Shown here: positions 1 through 9,300 of the stretch, in pieces
Numbering within the stretch: position 1 is the stretch's first letter
Layout of the letters: each line of letters starts with the position of its first letter
Notes under the pieces: generated by a model
Database searches by the model: none
The model's input: the letters and a program-made list of their open reading frames with translations, nothing else
What the model was told of the DNA's origin: nothing
Source: Adiantum capillus-veneris
Taxonomy: Eukaryota; Streptophyta; Polypodiopsida; Polypodiales; Pteridaceae
Length of the DNA: 64,000 nucleotides
Direction of reading: 5' to 3'
NCBI GenBank assembly: GCA_014529385.2
Contig: CM043966.1
Span: forward strand, 101,992,087 to 102,056,086
Program-made: the position numbers and the translations under genes

Positions 1-377
1 TGTTTGAGAGGCAAGTCTTGTGCGCATGATTTTTTTTTATGAGTGCTTGAGAGAGGAAGAGTTTGGATGTATTATGGGTATTCTTATGGGGAGAAGGTGA
101 ATGCTATTCCACAAATTGCATATTTCATTTTGATGCACGACATTGGGTTGCATAATCGTTGATGGTGTTCAAGTGTCCAAAGTGTATATAGAGTAAGGGG
201 GTTTTCAAAGTGTGTTCCTTGAGTGGGTGAGTGCAAGTGTTATTTTTATTGGTTTCCTTCTCCACTCCCAAAAGAAGGTGGTGCTCCAAGTAGTGTGCGT
301 ACCTCTTTACGAACATTTTGTGAGGGTAGGCCCATTGGTTTGGGTTTAGAGGCCCCATTTCAAAAAGCTCGCCCTCA
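1..377 (+). repeat. 5' LTR (3' portion) of the Tat element
   Basis: Matches 16334-16710 almost base for base and ends at the same CTCGCCCTCA, after which the two copies diverge. The few mismatches (about 98 percent identity by eye) suggest a fairly recent insertion. The upstream part, with the promoter, is outside the window; the equivalent promoter can be seen in the 3' LTR. Confidence 0.9.
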
Positions 378-382
378 TAAAG

Positions 383-402
383 TGGTGCCCCCACTGAGGA
401 AC
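383..402 (+). other. candidate tRNA primer-binding site
   Basis: TGGTGCCCCCACTGAGGAAC lies five bases after the LTR end, where minus-strand DNA synthesis is primed in LTR retrotransposons. It starts with the TGG expected from pairing to a tRNA CCA end. I cannot name the tRNA. Confidence 0.5.
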
Positions 403-434
403 ATATTTCCAAGTTACCTTCAAATTTTTTAGTG

Positions 435-647
435 ATGAACAATGGAGTTCCCATCTATCCATTTCATTTTGCAGAACACATTAGAGTAAATGTTCACATA
501 GATAGAAAAGTATTTTTCCCGCAACGCATTGTTTTTATGTTTGGTGCAGAAAGACTTAGAGAAATACTGGCATCACCCAATCCAATTATACTTCCAATCA
601 TCAATTATGAAACTTCTTTTGATGTTCACGTTTTCATTTTGTTTTAA
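435..647 (+). CDS. small leader ORF A (70 aa), paralogue of leader ORF B
   Basis: A 70-codon ORF from ATG at 435 to TAA, 32 bases after the candidate primer site. It aligns without any gap, start to stop, with the next ORF (731-943): 29 of 70 residues are identical, and 21 of the last 35. Shared positions include F36-G37, R40-L41, E43-I44, A46-S47, N49-P50, ILP at 52-54, Y58-E59, D63-V64 and FIL at 67-69. Of the 21 identical residues in the C-terminal half, 12 use different synonymous codons, which points to selection on the protein. There is no signal peptide or known motif. The C-terminus is hydrophobic and rich in I, L, F and P. Function unknown; I do not recognise the family. Confidence 0.6.
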   Translation: MNNGVPIYPFHFAEHIRVNVHIDRKVFFPQRIVFMFGAERLREILASPNPIILPIINYETSFDVHVFILF

Positions 648-730
648 AGGCAGGAACAAGGAGTGGTGAAGGGATGCTCAAGGGCCATATAAAGGAACGA
701 GGTCTTCAAACCAACAACGAGGAGTAGCAC

Positions 731-943
731 ATGAATCACGATCAAAACAATGAACCTTTTAGGCCTATTGCTCGGCAATCCATTCATATAATCATTGCAA
801 CTAAGTTTAGGTTTCAGTTTATCATAAGGAGGATATTTGGATCCACTCGCCTCAATGAAATCAATGCTTCAATTAATCCATTTATTCTACCTATGATAAA
901 GTACGAATTAACAATGGATGTGTACATTTTCATTTTAATGTAA
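731..943 (+). CDS. small leader ORF B (70 aa), paralogue of leader ORF A
   Basis: A second 70-codon ORF, ATG at 731 to TAA, offset 296 bases from ORF A and 85 bases before the gag start. Length and register match ORF A exactly. The N-terminal half is basic and hydrophobic with several R and K residues; the conserved C-terminal half begins at F36-G37. It reads as a tandem duplicate that diverged while keeping its protein sequence. Some Tat/Ogre elements are known to carry an extra ORF upstream of gag, but that ORF is much larger, and I see no basis to equate them. It could encode a small accessory protein or be a translated leader peptide affecting gag expression; both are inference. Confidence 0.6.
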   Translation: MNHDQNNEPFRPIARQSIHIIIATKFRFQFIIRRIFGSTRLNEINASINPFILPMIKYELTMDVYIFILM

Positions 944-1028
944 TCAGATTTATAGTGTCAATAATCTTGTGCGGCGCGTAAGAGAAAAGTTTCTTTAAAA
1001 AAAAGAGATTTCAAAAAGTCTAAACAAA

Positions 1029-3086
1029 ATGTCAAGTTCTTTTCCCACATTCTATGCAAGAAGTGGGGAAGATGCGCAAGAGTTTCTTGACAACTTGGAG
1101 ATGGCACATCTCATATCCGGGAGAGATGAAGAGGAAGTAAAGCTACGAGCCTTCCCGTTGGTTCTACAAGCAGAAGCTAAAGCATGGTATGAGACCTTGC
1201 AACCCCAAATCAAGTCCAATTGGGAGAGACTGCGAGCAAGCTTCCTCTCCAAGTTCGGGCAAGGTGATACTTCTGAAGGACTATAGAAATGTCTTATTGG
1301 ACATAAGCAGGTATCACTTGAAGACTATCCCTCTTATGAAGCAACCTTTGTCAATCTATGGGGTAGGTGGGAGGCTAAATTAGAAAATCATGGTGGTGCA
1401 CCTAACTTTCTAAAAAAAGAGAGATTCATGGTTGTCTTGTATCCACTTTTAAAGACTAAAGTAGAGCTAAAATTCCCATCCACCTTCGAAGAAGCACGTG
1501 AGGTAGCCATCATCAAGTTTAGAAAACTACACTTCCAAGCACATAGAGCAAGGTGTTTGAATGAAGTGAGTGAGAGGGAGTCTTCACAAACCATGGAAGC
1601 ACCAATTAGGGCCCCTCTTGCACAATCTTCACAAATAGGAGATAACTCTCAACAAGAGGTTTTACAAAGGCTAACTCAACAGCTTGAGAACCTCACTCTG
1701 AATCTAGTACAAGGCCTACCTCAACAACGACAACCAAGAGAAGGGAATCGCAATCAACGAAGACAAGCTCAAGAGTTGCGATGTTGGAATTGCAATGAAA
1801 TGGGCCATGGCATGTACAATTGTCCACATCCAAGGCGACTTCCGGGAGACATATATCCCCCCAGACCGCCTCCTCTCACTGTACAACAAGAACAAGCTCA
1901 AGGCCCACAAATCCTTCGACGACCACCACCACCAGCAAATGTACCTCCCGTCCCACATGAGGAGGAAGAAAGAGGAGTCAACATCATCAAGCTAGAAGAG
2001 GTAATAGATGAGCATACTCTAAACCTTGATGTTATGCCGACAGAAAAACGCACAAGAGCACATGATAAGGATGAAGACATGAGAAGTGAAGGAACAAATT
2101 CAGCCAGAAGGGACAAGAAGAAGAAGTCAAAGATGGAAGAAGCTGAAAGTAGCAGGAAGAAAAGATCAAGGCGAAGGGAAATTGGTATCAACAACTTCCC
2201 ATTGGGAAAGGAGCTAGAGCCCTACAACATCCTAGAGGATTTACAAACCCAAAAGCCAAACATTTCATGGCCTCAACTTCTACACCTATCAGCCAAAGTA
2301 AGAAGGCAATGGCCAAAGATGGTAAGTACAAGAATTCCAAAAAAGAAAGCAAATCTTTCCATTAAGGTTGTGGCCTCAAAGCTACAAAAAGATGTGAAAC
2401 CCATTGTGGATGCCTACATAAGGGGTAAAAAGGTGTCTAATGTATATGTTGATGATGGAGCTCAAATGTGTGTGATCACGGAAAAATCAATGAATAGGTT
2501 AGGGCTTGAAATTGCAAAGTCCTCTAATTGTCAAGCTAGGCTAGCCAACAACTCAAGTGTGAAGTGTTTGGGGATCATTGAAAATTTAAAAGTCTCTGTA
2601 TGTAACATAGATGCACGAGTGGATATGTATGTCATGCCAGCTAAGGGGGAGGGCTATCCCATCATCCTAGGGAGGCCTTGGCTCATTACTGTGAATGCAG
2701 ATCAAAAATGGGGAAGTAGTCGTTTGATTCTTAAGAAGGCTCAACCGGTGGTGTATGATTGGCGAGAAGGAAAGCAACCAGATATCAACTATGAAACCAC
2801 GGCAGATGAAGAGAGCGAGGAGGAGAGTCCTTACTCAAGTGATGAGGAAGCATCAACCAGTGCATCAACCAGTGAAGAGGAGTCTTCTTTGGAGGTAATG
2901 GGAATTGTATTCAACGCCAACACTCAAGATGTTCTAGTAGAAGAAAAGCCAACAGACAGTCACACACGAGGGGATGAAAGATGCCACCACCTTGAAGAAG
3001 GATTTGAGAAGATGCTTGCAAAAGATCTTACTTGTGAGGAGAAGAGGTCCTACATCAATATGTTAAGGAGGTCCCAATTTGTTTAG
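1029..3086 (+). pseudogene. gag-pro: gag-protease region of the Tat element
   Basis: One frame runs from ATG 1029 to 3086 with a single in-frame TAG at 1284-1286. Early residues (PTFYARSGEDAQEFLDNLEM and AKAWYETL) resemble the retrotransposon gag capsid domain. A CCHC zinc knuckle, CWNCNEMGHGMYNC, lies near 1780-1822 and is followed by a basic and Glu-rich linker. The aspartic protease begins near 2450 with VDDGAQMCVIT, where D-D-G stands at the usual D-[ST]-G position, and ends with the conserved ILGRPW near 2668. An acidic Ser/Glu tail follows. At about 3073 a one-base slip moves the downstream RT into another frame. Gag packages the RNA and the protease matures Gag-Pol; this copy cannot make full-length protein without suppression or frameshifting. 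Confidence 0.85.
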
Positions 3087-3210
3087 CACTGACTACTCAC
3101 AAATAAGAGGTGTAGATGTAATAGAGCATCGAATTGAATTGAAACCAGGGACCAAACCCGTGGGTCAAAAGTTAAGGCGACTAGGATCTGTGCAACAAAA
3201 GGCTCTCCTA
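3079..3210 (+). pseudogene. pol: N-terminal part of reverse transcriptase, cut by the CACTA insertion
   Basis: Residues FSTDYSQIRGVDVIEHRIEL then KPGTKPVGQKLRRLG match the linker between protease and RT seen in the second Tat element of this window (RGFKGEEMHIELKEG, KPVRQRLRRMG). The frame is open up to the CTA codon at 3208-3210, which is also the target-site duplication of the transposon. Reading resumes in the same frame at 11323. Upstream the frame is entered only through a frameshift near 3073. Confidence 0.85.
3208..3210. repeat. target-site duplication (CTA), left copy
   Basis: CTA directly before the CACTACAAGAGG terminus. The same three bases follow the other terminus at 11320-11322. 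Three-base duplications are the rule for CACTA transposons. Confidence 0.85.
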
Positions 3211-3332
3211 CACTACAAGAGGCTATTCATATTAGCGACGCTCACACAGCGACGCTCAAAAAAAAATTCCCGGCGTCGCTATGAGCGTCGCAAATTTACT
3301 TGTAAATTTGCGACGCTCAAAGCGACGCCGGC
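3211..3332 (+). repeat. left terminal inverted repeat and subterminal repeats of the CACTA element
   Basis: After CACTACAAGAGG there are six copies or near copies of the 9-10 base motif (T)AGCGACGC(TC), in both orientations, between about 3233 and 3332. Two of them form a long hairpin around 3286-3321 (GAGCGTCGCAAATTTAC with its complement). Repeats like these bind transposase accessory protein in known CACTA elements. Confidence 0.8.
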
Positions 3333-3354
3333 TGGGCTAAAAAAATAACAGAGA

Positions 3355-3396
3355 GCGCCCAAAAACTCAGATCTCATATCTGAGTTTTTTGGCGCC
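3355..3396. repeat. inverted repeat (potential hairpin)
   Basis: AAAAACTCAGAT at 3361-3372 and its complement at 3378-3389 enclose a 5-base loop; the arms extend outward into GCGCC/GGCGC. It lies just inside the subterminal repeats. Role unknown. Confidence 0.6.
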
Positions 3397-3410
3397 CTCA
3401 AGCAAGAGTA

Positions 3411-3545
3411 GGTAACGCTCTCCCTCTCTCTCTCTCTCTCTCTTTCTTCTCCACACACACACACACACACGAGGAGAGGAAGGAGAGCCAGGTATGCTCC
3501 TTCCCTCTCCTCACTCTCATGTTCCCTTCCCCTCTTTCTCTCTCC

Positions 3546-3602
<57 letters not shown>

Positions 3603-3606
3603 TGTT

Positions 3607-3661
<55 letters not shown>
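3411..3661. repeat. compound microsatellite (CT)n, (CA)n, (GA)n
   Basis: Runs of CT, CA and then a 53-base GA tract follow one another. Long Ser-Leu, Thr-His or Arg-Glu reading frames through here are repeat artefacts. Confidence 0.9.
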
Positions 3662-3666
<5 letters not shown>

Positions 3667-3718
3667 TACAAATATAAACAAAAACGCACACACACATACA
3701 TAAACAAAGAATGCACAC

Positions 3719-3896
3719 ACACATTGAGAGAGGAAAAGAGAGACAGAGCATGCATAAACAAAAAACGCACACATTGAGAGAGGAAAAGAGAGAGAGAACA
3801 TGCATAAACAAAAAACGCACACATTGAGAGAGGAAAAGAGAGAGAAAACATGCATAAACAAAAAAACGCACACACATTGAGAGAGAAAGAGAGAGA
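3719..3896. repeat. minisatellite, about 50-bp unit, 3-4 copies
   Basis: The block ACATTGAGAG with following GGAAAAGAGAGA and TGCATAAACAAAAAACG starts at 3721, 3771, 3821 and 3874. Non-coding. Confidence 0.8.
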
Positions 3897-4082
3897 AACT
3901 AATTTAACATCGTAGGAAACTAATTAAAATTAAAAGACCTAAAGATCTAGCCGACGAGGAGTTGAACTCAAGACCTATTATTCGAGAGGGAAATGGCATA
4001 ACCAATCTATCATACTTGGCATGGGTGATAGAAAGGTTATACCATTTATCTCTTTTTATTGGCACACACATCCACACACGCG

Positions 4083-4200
4083 CACACACACAAGAAGAAG
4101 AGAGTTATAACGTCGTAGGAAACTATCCTAAAAGACGTTAAAGATTAGGTTAGATGTAGACTTACGTTAAATTAGATTTAGGTTTATTTAAGTTAAATTA
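4083..4200. repeat. direct repeat flanking the captured gene fragment, left copy
   Basis: CAAGAAGAAGAGAGTT followed by AACGTCGTAGGAAACTATCC and a TTAGATTTAGG-rich tail recurs at 4778-4895, offset 695. A third, poorer copy of the GTCGTAGGAAACTA block is at about 3908. The TTACGTTA/TTAGATTTAGGTTTATTT tail is itself repeated. Confidence 0.8.
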
Positions 4201-4282
4201 GATTAGATTTAGGTTTATTTTTAGTTAGATTTATGTTTATTTACGCTAGATTTAGATTTACGTTATATTAGATTAGATTTAG

Positions 4283-4643
4283 GTCTCCATAGACTGCGAT
4301 GCCTGCATGAAGCGGGTGAAGAAAGCCCTCAATGGAATATAGGGTATTGCTGCCTTCACTCATGGTGGGCTCCGTCGATCCAAAAGTACTGATGAAATGT
4401 CTTCAGAAGATAGGGAAGAAGGTGGATCTTCAGGGCGGCAAGAGTCACTACATCCCCGACAATGACCATCTAGACAACCTCTAGTCATTCAACAGCAACT
4501 TCAAAGTTAGTAACAAGAGCAAGAACGGTCCAAAGGGCCAATTGCTGTCGTCAGATGTGGATGGAGATGAGGCAGCGTCACCGCCGGAAGTTAACTCTCA
4601 CATCTTTAGTGATGAGAATGCCAACTCTTGCCGAGTTATGTGA
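4283..4643 (+). pseudogene. captured fragment of a heavy-metal-associated isoprenylated plant protein (HIPP) gene
   Basis: Translation from 4283 gives VSIDCDACMKRVKKALNGI then a stop, and after a frame change VDPKVLMKCLQKIGKKVDLQ. This matches the HMA domain: the metal-binding CxxC loop (C-D-A-C here), then the VDP.KVL..L.K.GK.. strand-helix end. After another stop the same second frame continues through a Lys/Asp-rich linker to the C-terminus CRVM followed by TGA. CRVM fits a CaaX farnesylation box, which with an HMA domain defines HIPPs in plants. HIPPs bind metals and act at membranes or in the nucleus. The fragment starts just after TTTAG, which could be a splice acceptor. Stops and frameshifts make it a pseudogene. 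It is not part of any known CACTA gene, so the transposon very likely captured it from the host. Confidence 0.8.
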
Positions 4644-4777
4644 AAAATAAGTTTTAAGGTTCTTATAATCCCTGTTAGTTTTGTTCTGTGTTTTTAATAT
4701 AACATAATTTACGTTAGATTTAGATTTATGTTATATTAGATTAGACTTAGGTTTATTTAGGTTTACCCACACACACA

Positions 4778-4895
4778 CACACACACAAGAAGAAGAGAGT
4801 TTTAACGTCGTAGGAAACTATCCCAAAAGACGTTAAAGATTAGGTTAGATGTAGACTTACGTTAAATTAGATTTAGGTTTATTTTTAGTTAGATT
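4778..4895. repeat. direct repeat flanking the captured gene fragment, right copy
   Basis: About 95 percent identical by eye to 4083-4200. The two copies bracket the HIPP fragment. Confidence 0.8.
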
Positions 4896-5218
4896 TACGT
4901 TTATTTAGATTTACGCTTATTTACGTTAGATCGAGTCCAAGAAAAAATTACTTACAGTTTAGGGTTTAGAGTTAGACGAACAGTGAAAAGATCTACTGTG
5001 AAAAGATGTTAAGATGCTGTGAAGTGCTACAGCTAGAGAAGAGGCAAAGGGGTTTTGTCCACTACATGCAATATCATGTAGACGTGGGTCTGTAGATTTC
5101 TTGTACCCACAAATATAGGTATTGACCAATAAAGACGAGATTATAACCCGGTGGTTCTGATCTCCGTGCACCTCTAGACCGAGGTGTGCGGCGATTGGAC
5201 ATGACTAGAGAATGTGAG

Positions 5219-5220
<2 letters not shown>

Positions 5221-5311
<91 letters not shown>
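5221..5311. repeat. (GA)n microsatellite
   Basis: About 45 uninterrupted GA units, 60 bases upstream of the transposase start. Confidence 0.95.
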
Positions 5312-5314
<3 letters not shown>

Positions 5315-5374
5315 CGAAGAATGCCAATAGAATATTAAATTTGTTGTCCAAGTTATAAGATTTTTATCCTCATT

Positions 5375-8300
5375 ATGAGTAGTGACGAGGATGTGGGACC
5401 ATCCAACCGAAACACCTATCTCTCAACGAGGGTCTTATGTCCTTGTAATCAATGCAAGCATGCTGTGCGACGGACAAGACGTGTTTCTTTGCAGCACGTT
5501 CGCGAATTTGGCGAGTTTGATCCATCTATTATAGATCAAGTTGTTGCCAATTATAACTCGTCGGACTCTAACGGTGGCCAACAAGCAGCAATATTGCAAC
5601 CCAATAGACGTGTTCGCAGGCGCTTTGGTCAAGCAGCATATGTGAGGCCACAAGATGTAGCCTCTGACAGCTCGAGGGATGATCATGCAGAGCACATTTC
5701 CAACGAGGCAATGTTTGAGCCCGAGATTGATGAAATGATCGAGACGATCATGGATTCATAAAGGCTTATCTATGATGATATGAAAAGTGAAGCCGATACG
5801 CCATTGTATAATGGAGCACGTATGTCTAGATTGAAAGCACTCCTGGTTCTTCTCAACATGCAGGCAAAGTTTGGATGGAGTGAAACTAGCGTCACAGCGC
5901 TTTTCACGTGATCTATTACAATTAGTTTACTTTAATAAAACTCTAAATGTATAATGATCTGATAGATTTTCACACGACTATATCGTATTTTTATATTGTG
6001 TAGATTGCTTAAAGAGCACATACTACCAGCTGACAATGTGATGCCAGATTCCGGAGATGAAGCAAGAAAGATTTTGCGAAACTTGGGGATGGATTACAAT
6101 TCTATCCGCGCTTGTCCGAGTAGATCTCCACGGGACAAAAGTTCCACAAAAGGTTTTGCGACATTTTCCTCTGCTTCCTCGCATCAAGCATTTCTTCGAA
6201 TGTAAGTCCATGGCCGCCCTAGCATCATAGCATGAGGAGAATAAATCTTCGGATGGTGTGCTACGAATTCCTGCAGATTGCGCAGCCTGGAAACATATAG
6301 ACGGAACATGGTCGGATTTTACCAGGGAAGCTTGAAATTTGCGCTTAGGCCTGGCTATGGATGGCGTAAATCCATTTGGTCAAAGATCAACATCTTACAG
6401 TGTATGGCCCGTTGTCATCGTCAACTATAACATTCCCCCGTGGTTGACTACGAAGAAGGGGCACCTATGGCTAAAAGCTTGATTGTGCCAGGGCGATATA
6501 AAGTGGAGAATATGGATGTGTATCTTCGTCCACTATTGGAAGAGCTACAACAATTGTGGATTGGCATAGAGGTGGTGGATATGAGCCGACACACAAGACG
6601 ACGGAATCCTTTGATCAGAGGCATTCTAATGTGGACCATGCATGACTATCCCGGGCTAACAGAATGCTCAGGTGATCTATTGACACTCCTCACTCAGACA
6701 CTGTAAATCTTGTTTTTTCCCATAGTTGATCTATTATCATGTGTATACATGCAGGGCTTCAAACAAGCGGATACAGAGCATGTGTCACATGTGGACCTAG
6801 ACTGAATGCACGTAGGGCGCCCTCACTGAAGAAGCAAATCTACGAAGGTCATCAAGCGTATCTTCCAGAGAATCATGTTACGCGATGGCTTTTTGGGAAG
6901 AGAGCCACCAAGGATGTCTGCACAAGCATGGTTAGAGCAGAAGGAGATGTGCGATGACGGATTGCCTCCAGGGATGAAGAGAATATCTCTATGGTACGAG
7001 TTACCATACTAGCCCCGACTCATGATCAATCACTTGCTCGATCCAATGCACATATTCAAGAATGTGGGTAATCTACTATGGGACCATCTGACCGGCAAGA
7101 AAGATACTTTGGGAGCCAGAGTTGACCTTAGAAATGTGGATCGTATAGAGCAATATTGGCCGCAAACAGCGTCTGATGGATCGACAAAACTCCCTAAAGC
7201 ACCATGGATTTTCACAGGAGCCCAAGAACGCAAAGTAAAAGAGACCATTCGATCTTTGCGGACCCCCACTGGCGTAATGCACTCGCTCCGAACGTGTTTT
7301 ACTAAAGAAGGAAAGCTTACCGGTTTGAAGTCACACGATTGGCATAAAATGTGTCAGGTACGTTCATAGTGGACTTTAATATCATTGCATAAAATGTGGA
7401 CTTTAATATCATTGTTGCACATACTTTACAGTTTATTTTACCAATTGCCATTGAGGGATGTTTGTCTCTCGACATCCGTAACACAATCTACAAACTTGCA
7501 AAGCTGGTGCAATGGATCTCACAAAAGAAGATCAACTTAGACTCCATACCATTCGCCAAACTAAATGCTGCGGAGCTTGTGTGCATGTTTGAGAAACATT
7601 TTCCTACTACCATGCTAACCATTCAGATGCATCTTCTTGTTCACATAGTTGATGAGGTGGAAATAGCTGGCACAGTTCATTCCAGATGGATGTTCTTCTT
7701 AGAATGTTTCATGAAAACGCTTAAGGGATATGTGCGTCAAAAGGCACGTCCGCAGGGAAGCATGGCAGAAGGTTGGTTGGTATCAGAGTCCCTAGTGTAC
7801 ATTGGAGAGTGGCTAGACGGATTTGATAAAGCTCGGGACACGCTATGGCGAACCATAGATGATGAGCGCATATCTGGGATTGTCATGTGCAATCTCGGTG
7901 TTGAGAAGAAGATGACGGAAGATCTAGAGGCTAAAATCAACCGATTTTGCATGCTTCACAATCCAGTGATGCAAAAGTGGATTTCACAATATGAGGATGC
8001 AAAGCAAGAGCTACAAAGGGCACGAATCGAGTGGAGACGGGGAAGACGACCACCGATGCACTATCCGACGGTTCTGGAGAGCCTACCAACATTCATCAGC
8101 TTAAGATGGTTGCACAACCAATTGAAAAGCGCACAACAATGCGGTGACGAAGTGATTGAGGAAGAGTGGGAGTACTCTCGGGGTTGCGCGACCAAGGTAA
8201 GTTTGCAATGTACGACTAGCTAGTGACTTTATTTCTAAACGTTTGAACGGCCACTCATAATCTTTGTTCGTTGTAGTATAAGTCATACACAGCAGCATGG

Positions 8301-9028
8301 TGTAAAGGTCAACATTTTAGGGTGAACGGATCGACAAAAAGCGTTTTACTCAAGATTGTGGAATCATGGCAAAATTTGAACAGTCTGGTCGACGACGTTC
8401 CTCTGATGCAGATCCTGTGGTGGCGGAACTCACTTACTTCGGCACGCTACAAGAGATTTTGAGGATCGATTACAGAGGATTTTTTGTCGACTTGTTCGAC
8501 GTGCAATGGTTCAAGATAATCATAGAGGGTCGCAACGCTACTGTGCGTAGAGGAGAGTCTGGTTTTCTTGAGGTGGATTCTACTAAGAAATGGAATGACC
8601 TAAGAGACACTTTCGTACTACCCGAGCATTGTGAACAAGTAAGTATGTAAATAGTTAACATCCCCCTTTTACAAGTTATGTGCTTGAAAGCTCTCATGTA
8701 AGTTATGTGGCTCTGGCAGGTAATATTTCATCCTACAAAGTCTACCCTAAACTGGTGGTACGTCATAGAGGTAGCCCCTCGTAGTGCAAGGACGTATGAA
8801 GGCTACCATGTGCCAATCACAATGGCATCAATGGAGGAGATCAGAGAAGATGCTCAATCAGAAGCCGTTGCGGTGGTGCCAGACGAGCATCAAGATGCTA
8901 CTACTCTATATGGGGTGCATGCAGAGGAGCTACAAAATGAAACAGAGGATATGTGTTTAAACGGAGAGCTCTATATAGATATAGGAAGTTATGCTGAGTT
9001 ATGCGAGGATGAGAGAGAGATCTCTTAA
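5375..9028 (+). pseudogene. tnp2: TNP2-like CACTA transposase gene (decayed)
   Basis: Order of recognisable parts: a transposase-associated region with CPCNQCKHAVRR (5435-5472); a TNP2 core with LLKEHILPADNVMPDSGDEA (about 6005), the stretch around NPFGQRSTSYSVWPVV (about 6370-6420), LRPLLEELQQLW (6522), a zinc-like SGYRACVTCGP (6768-6800) and NHLLDPMHIFKNVGNLL (7027); a DUF4218 domain with PIAIEGCLS and FLECFMKTLKGYVRQKARP (7432-8196); and a DUF4216 domain with TYFGTLQEILRIDYRGFFVD (8430) ending NWWYVIEVAP (8749). Introns fit at 6672-6754, 7358-7431, 8197-8276 and 8639-8719. The gene is broken by TAA at 5759-5761, several stops and shifts at 6200-7020, a missing piece after 6115 and a shift near 8400. 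TNP2 is the DDE transposase that cuts the element ends. Confidence 0.88.
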
Positions 9029-9300
9029 AGCCACAAATATTGTATTTGAACAATTTTGCTCCGTGTTGTAAAAGCTCTGGCTCTCTAAGTACCTTCCATG
9101 GTGTATAACGCTCTTTTCTACTCACGTTCACATCTTTTGATTGAAAATTCTGAGTTTTCGACTTGCCTCTTCTATCACTCAATTCATTGCGTCATTGTAT
9201 TTATATGCATCATTACGTCATTGTATTTAATGGTCTTTGCGTCATTGTCTACTCTATTCATTCAATATTAAGTTTAAATATTCGTGTGTTTAATGCAGGT

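Noticed and set aside
125-454. A 109-codon minus-strand frame, repeated at 16527-16742
   Set aside because: It lies antisense in both LTRs of the Tat element and has no recognisable domain; it is open by chance and duplicated with the LTR.
3279-3877. Long Ser-Leu, Cys-Val and Arg-Glu reading frames on both strands
   Set aside because: They are translations of (CT)n, (CA)n and (GA)n microsatellites and a minisatellite in the CACTA transposon.
3904-4089. Possible tRNA-like or structured RNA near GAACTCAAGACCTATTATTC
   Set aside because: The sequence resembles part of a tRNA T-arm region only superficially; no cloverleaf can be drawn by eye.
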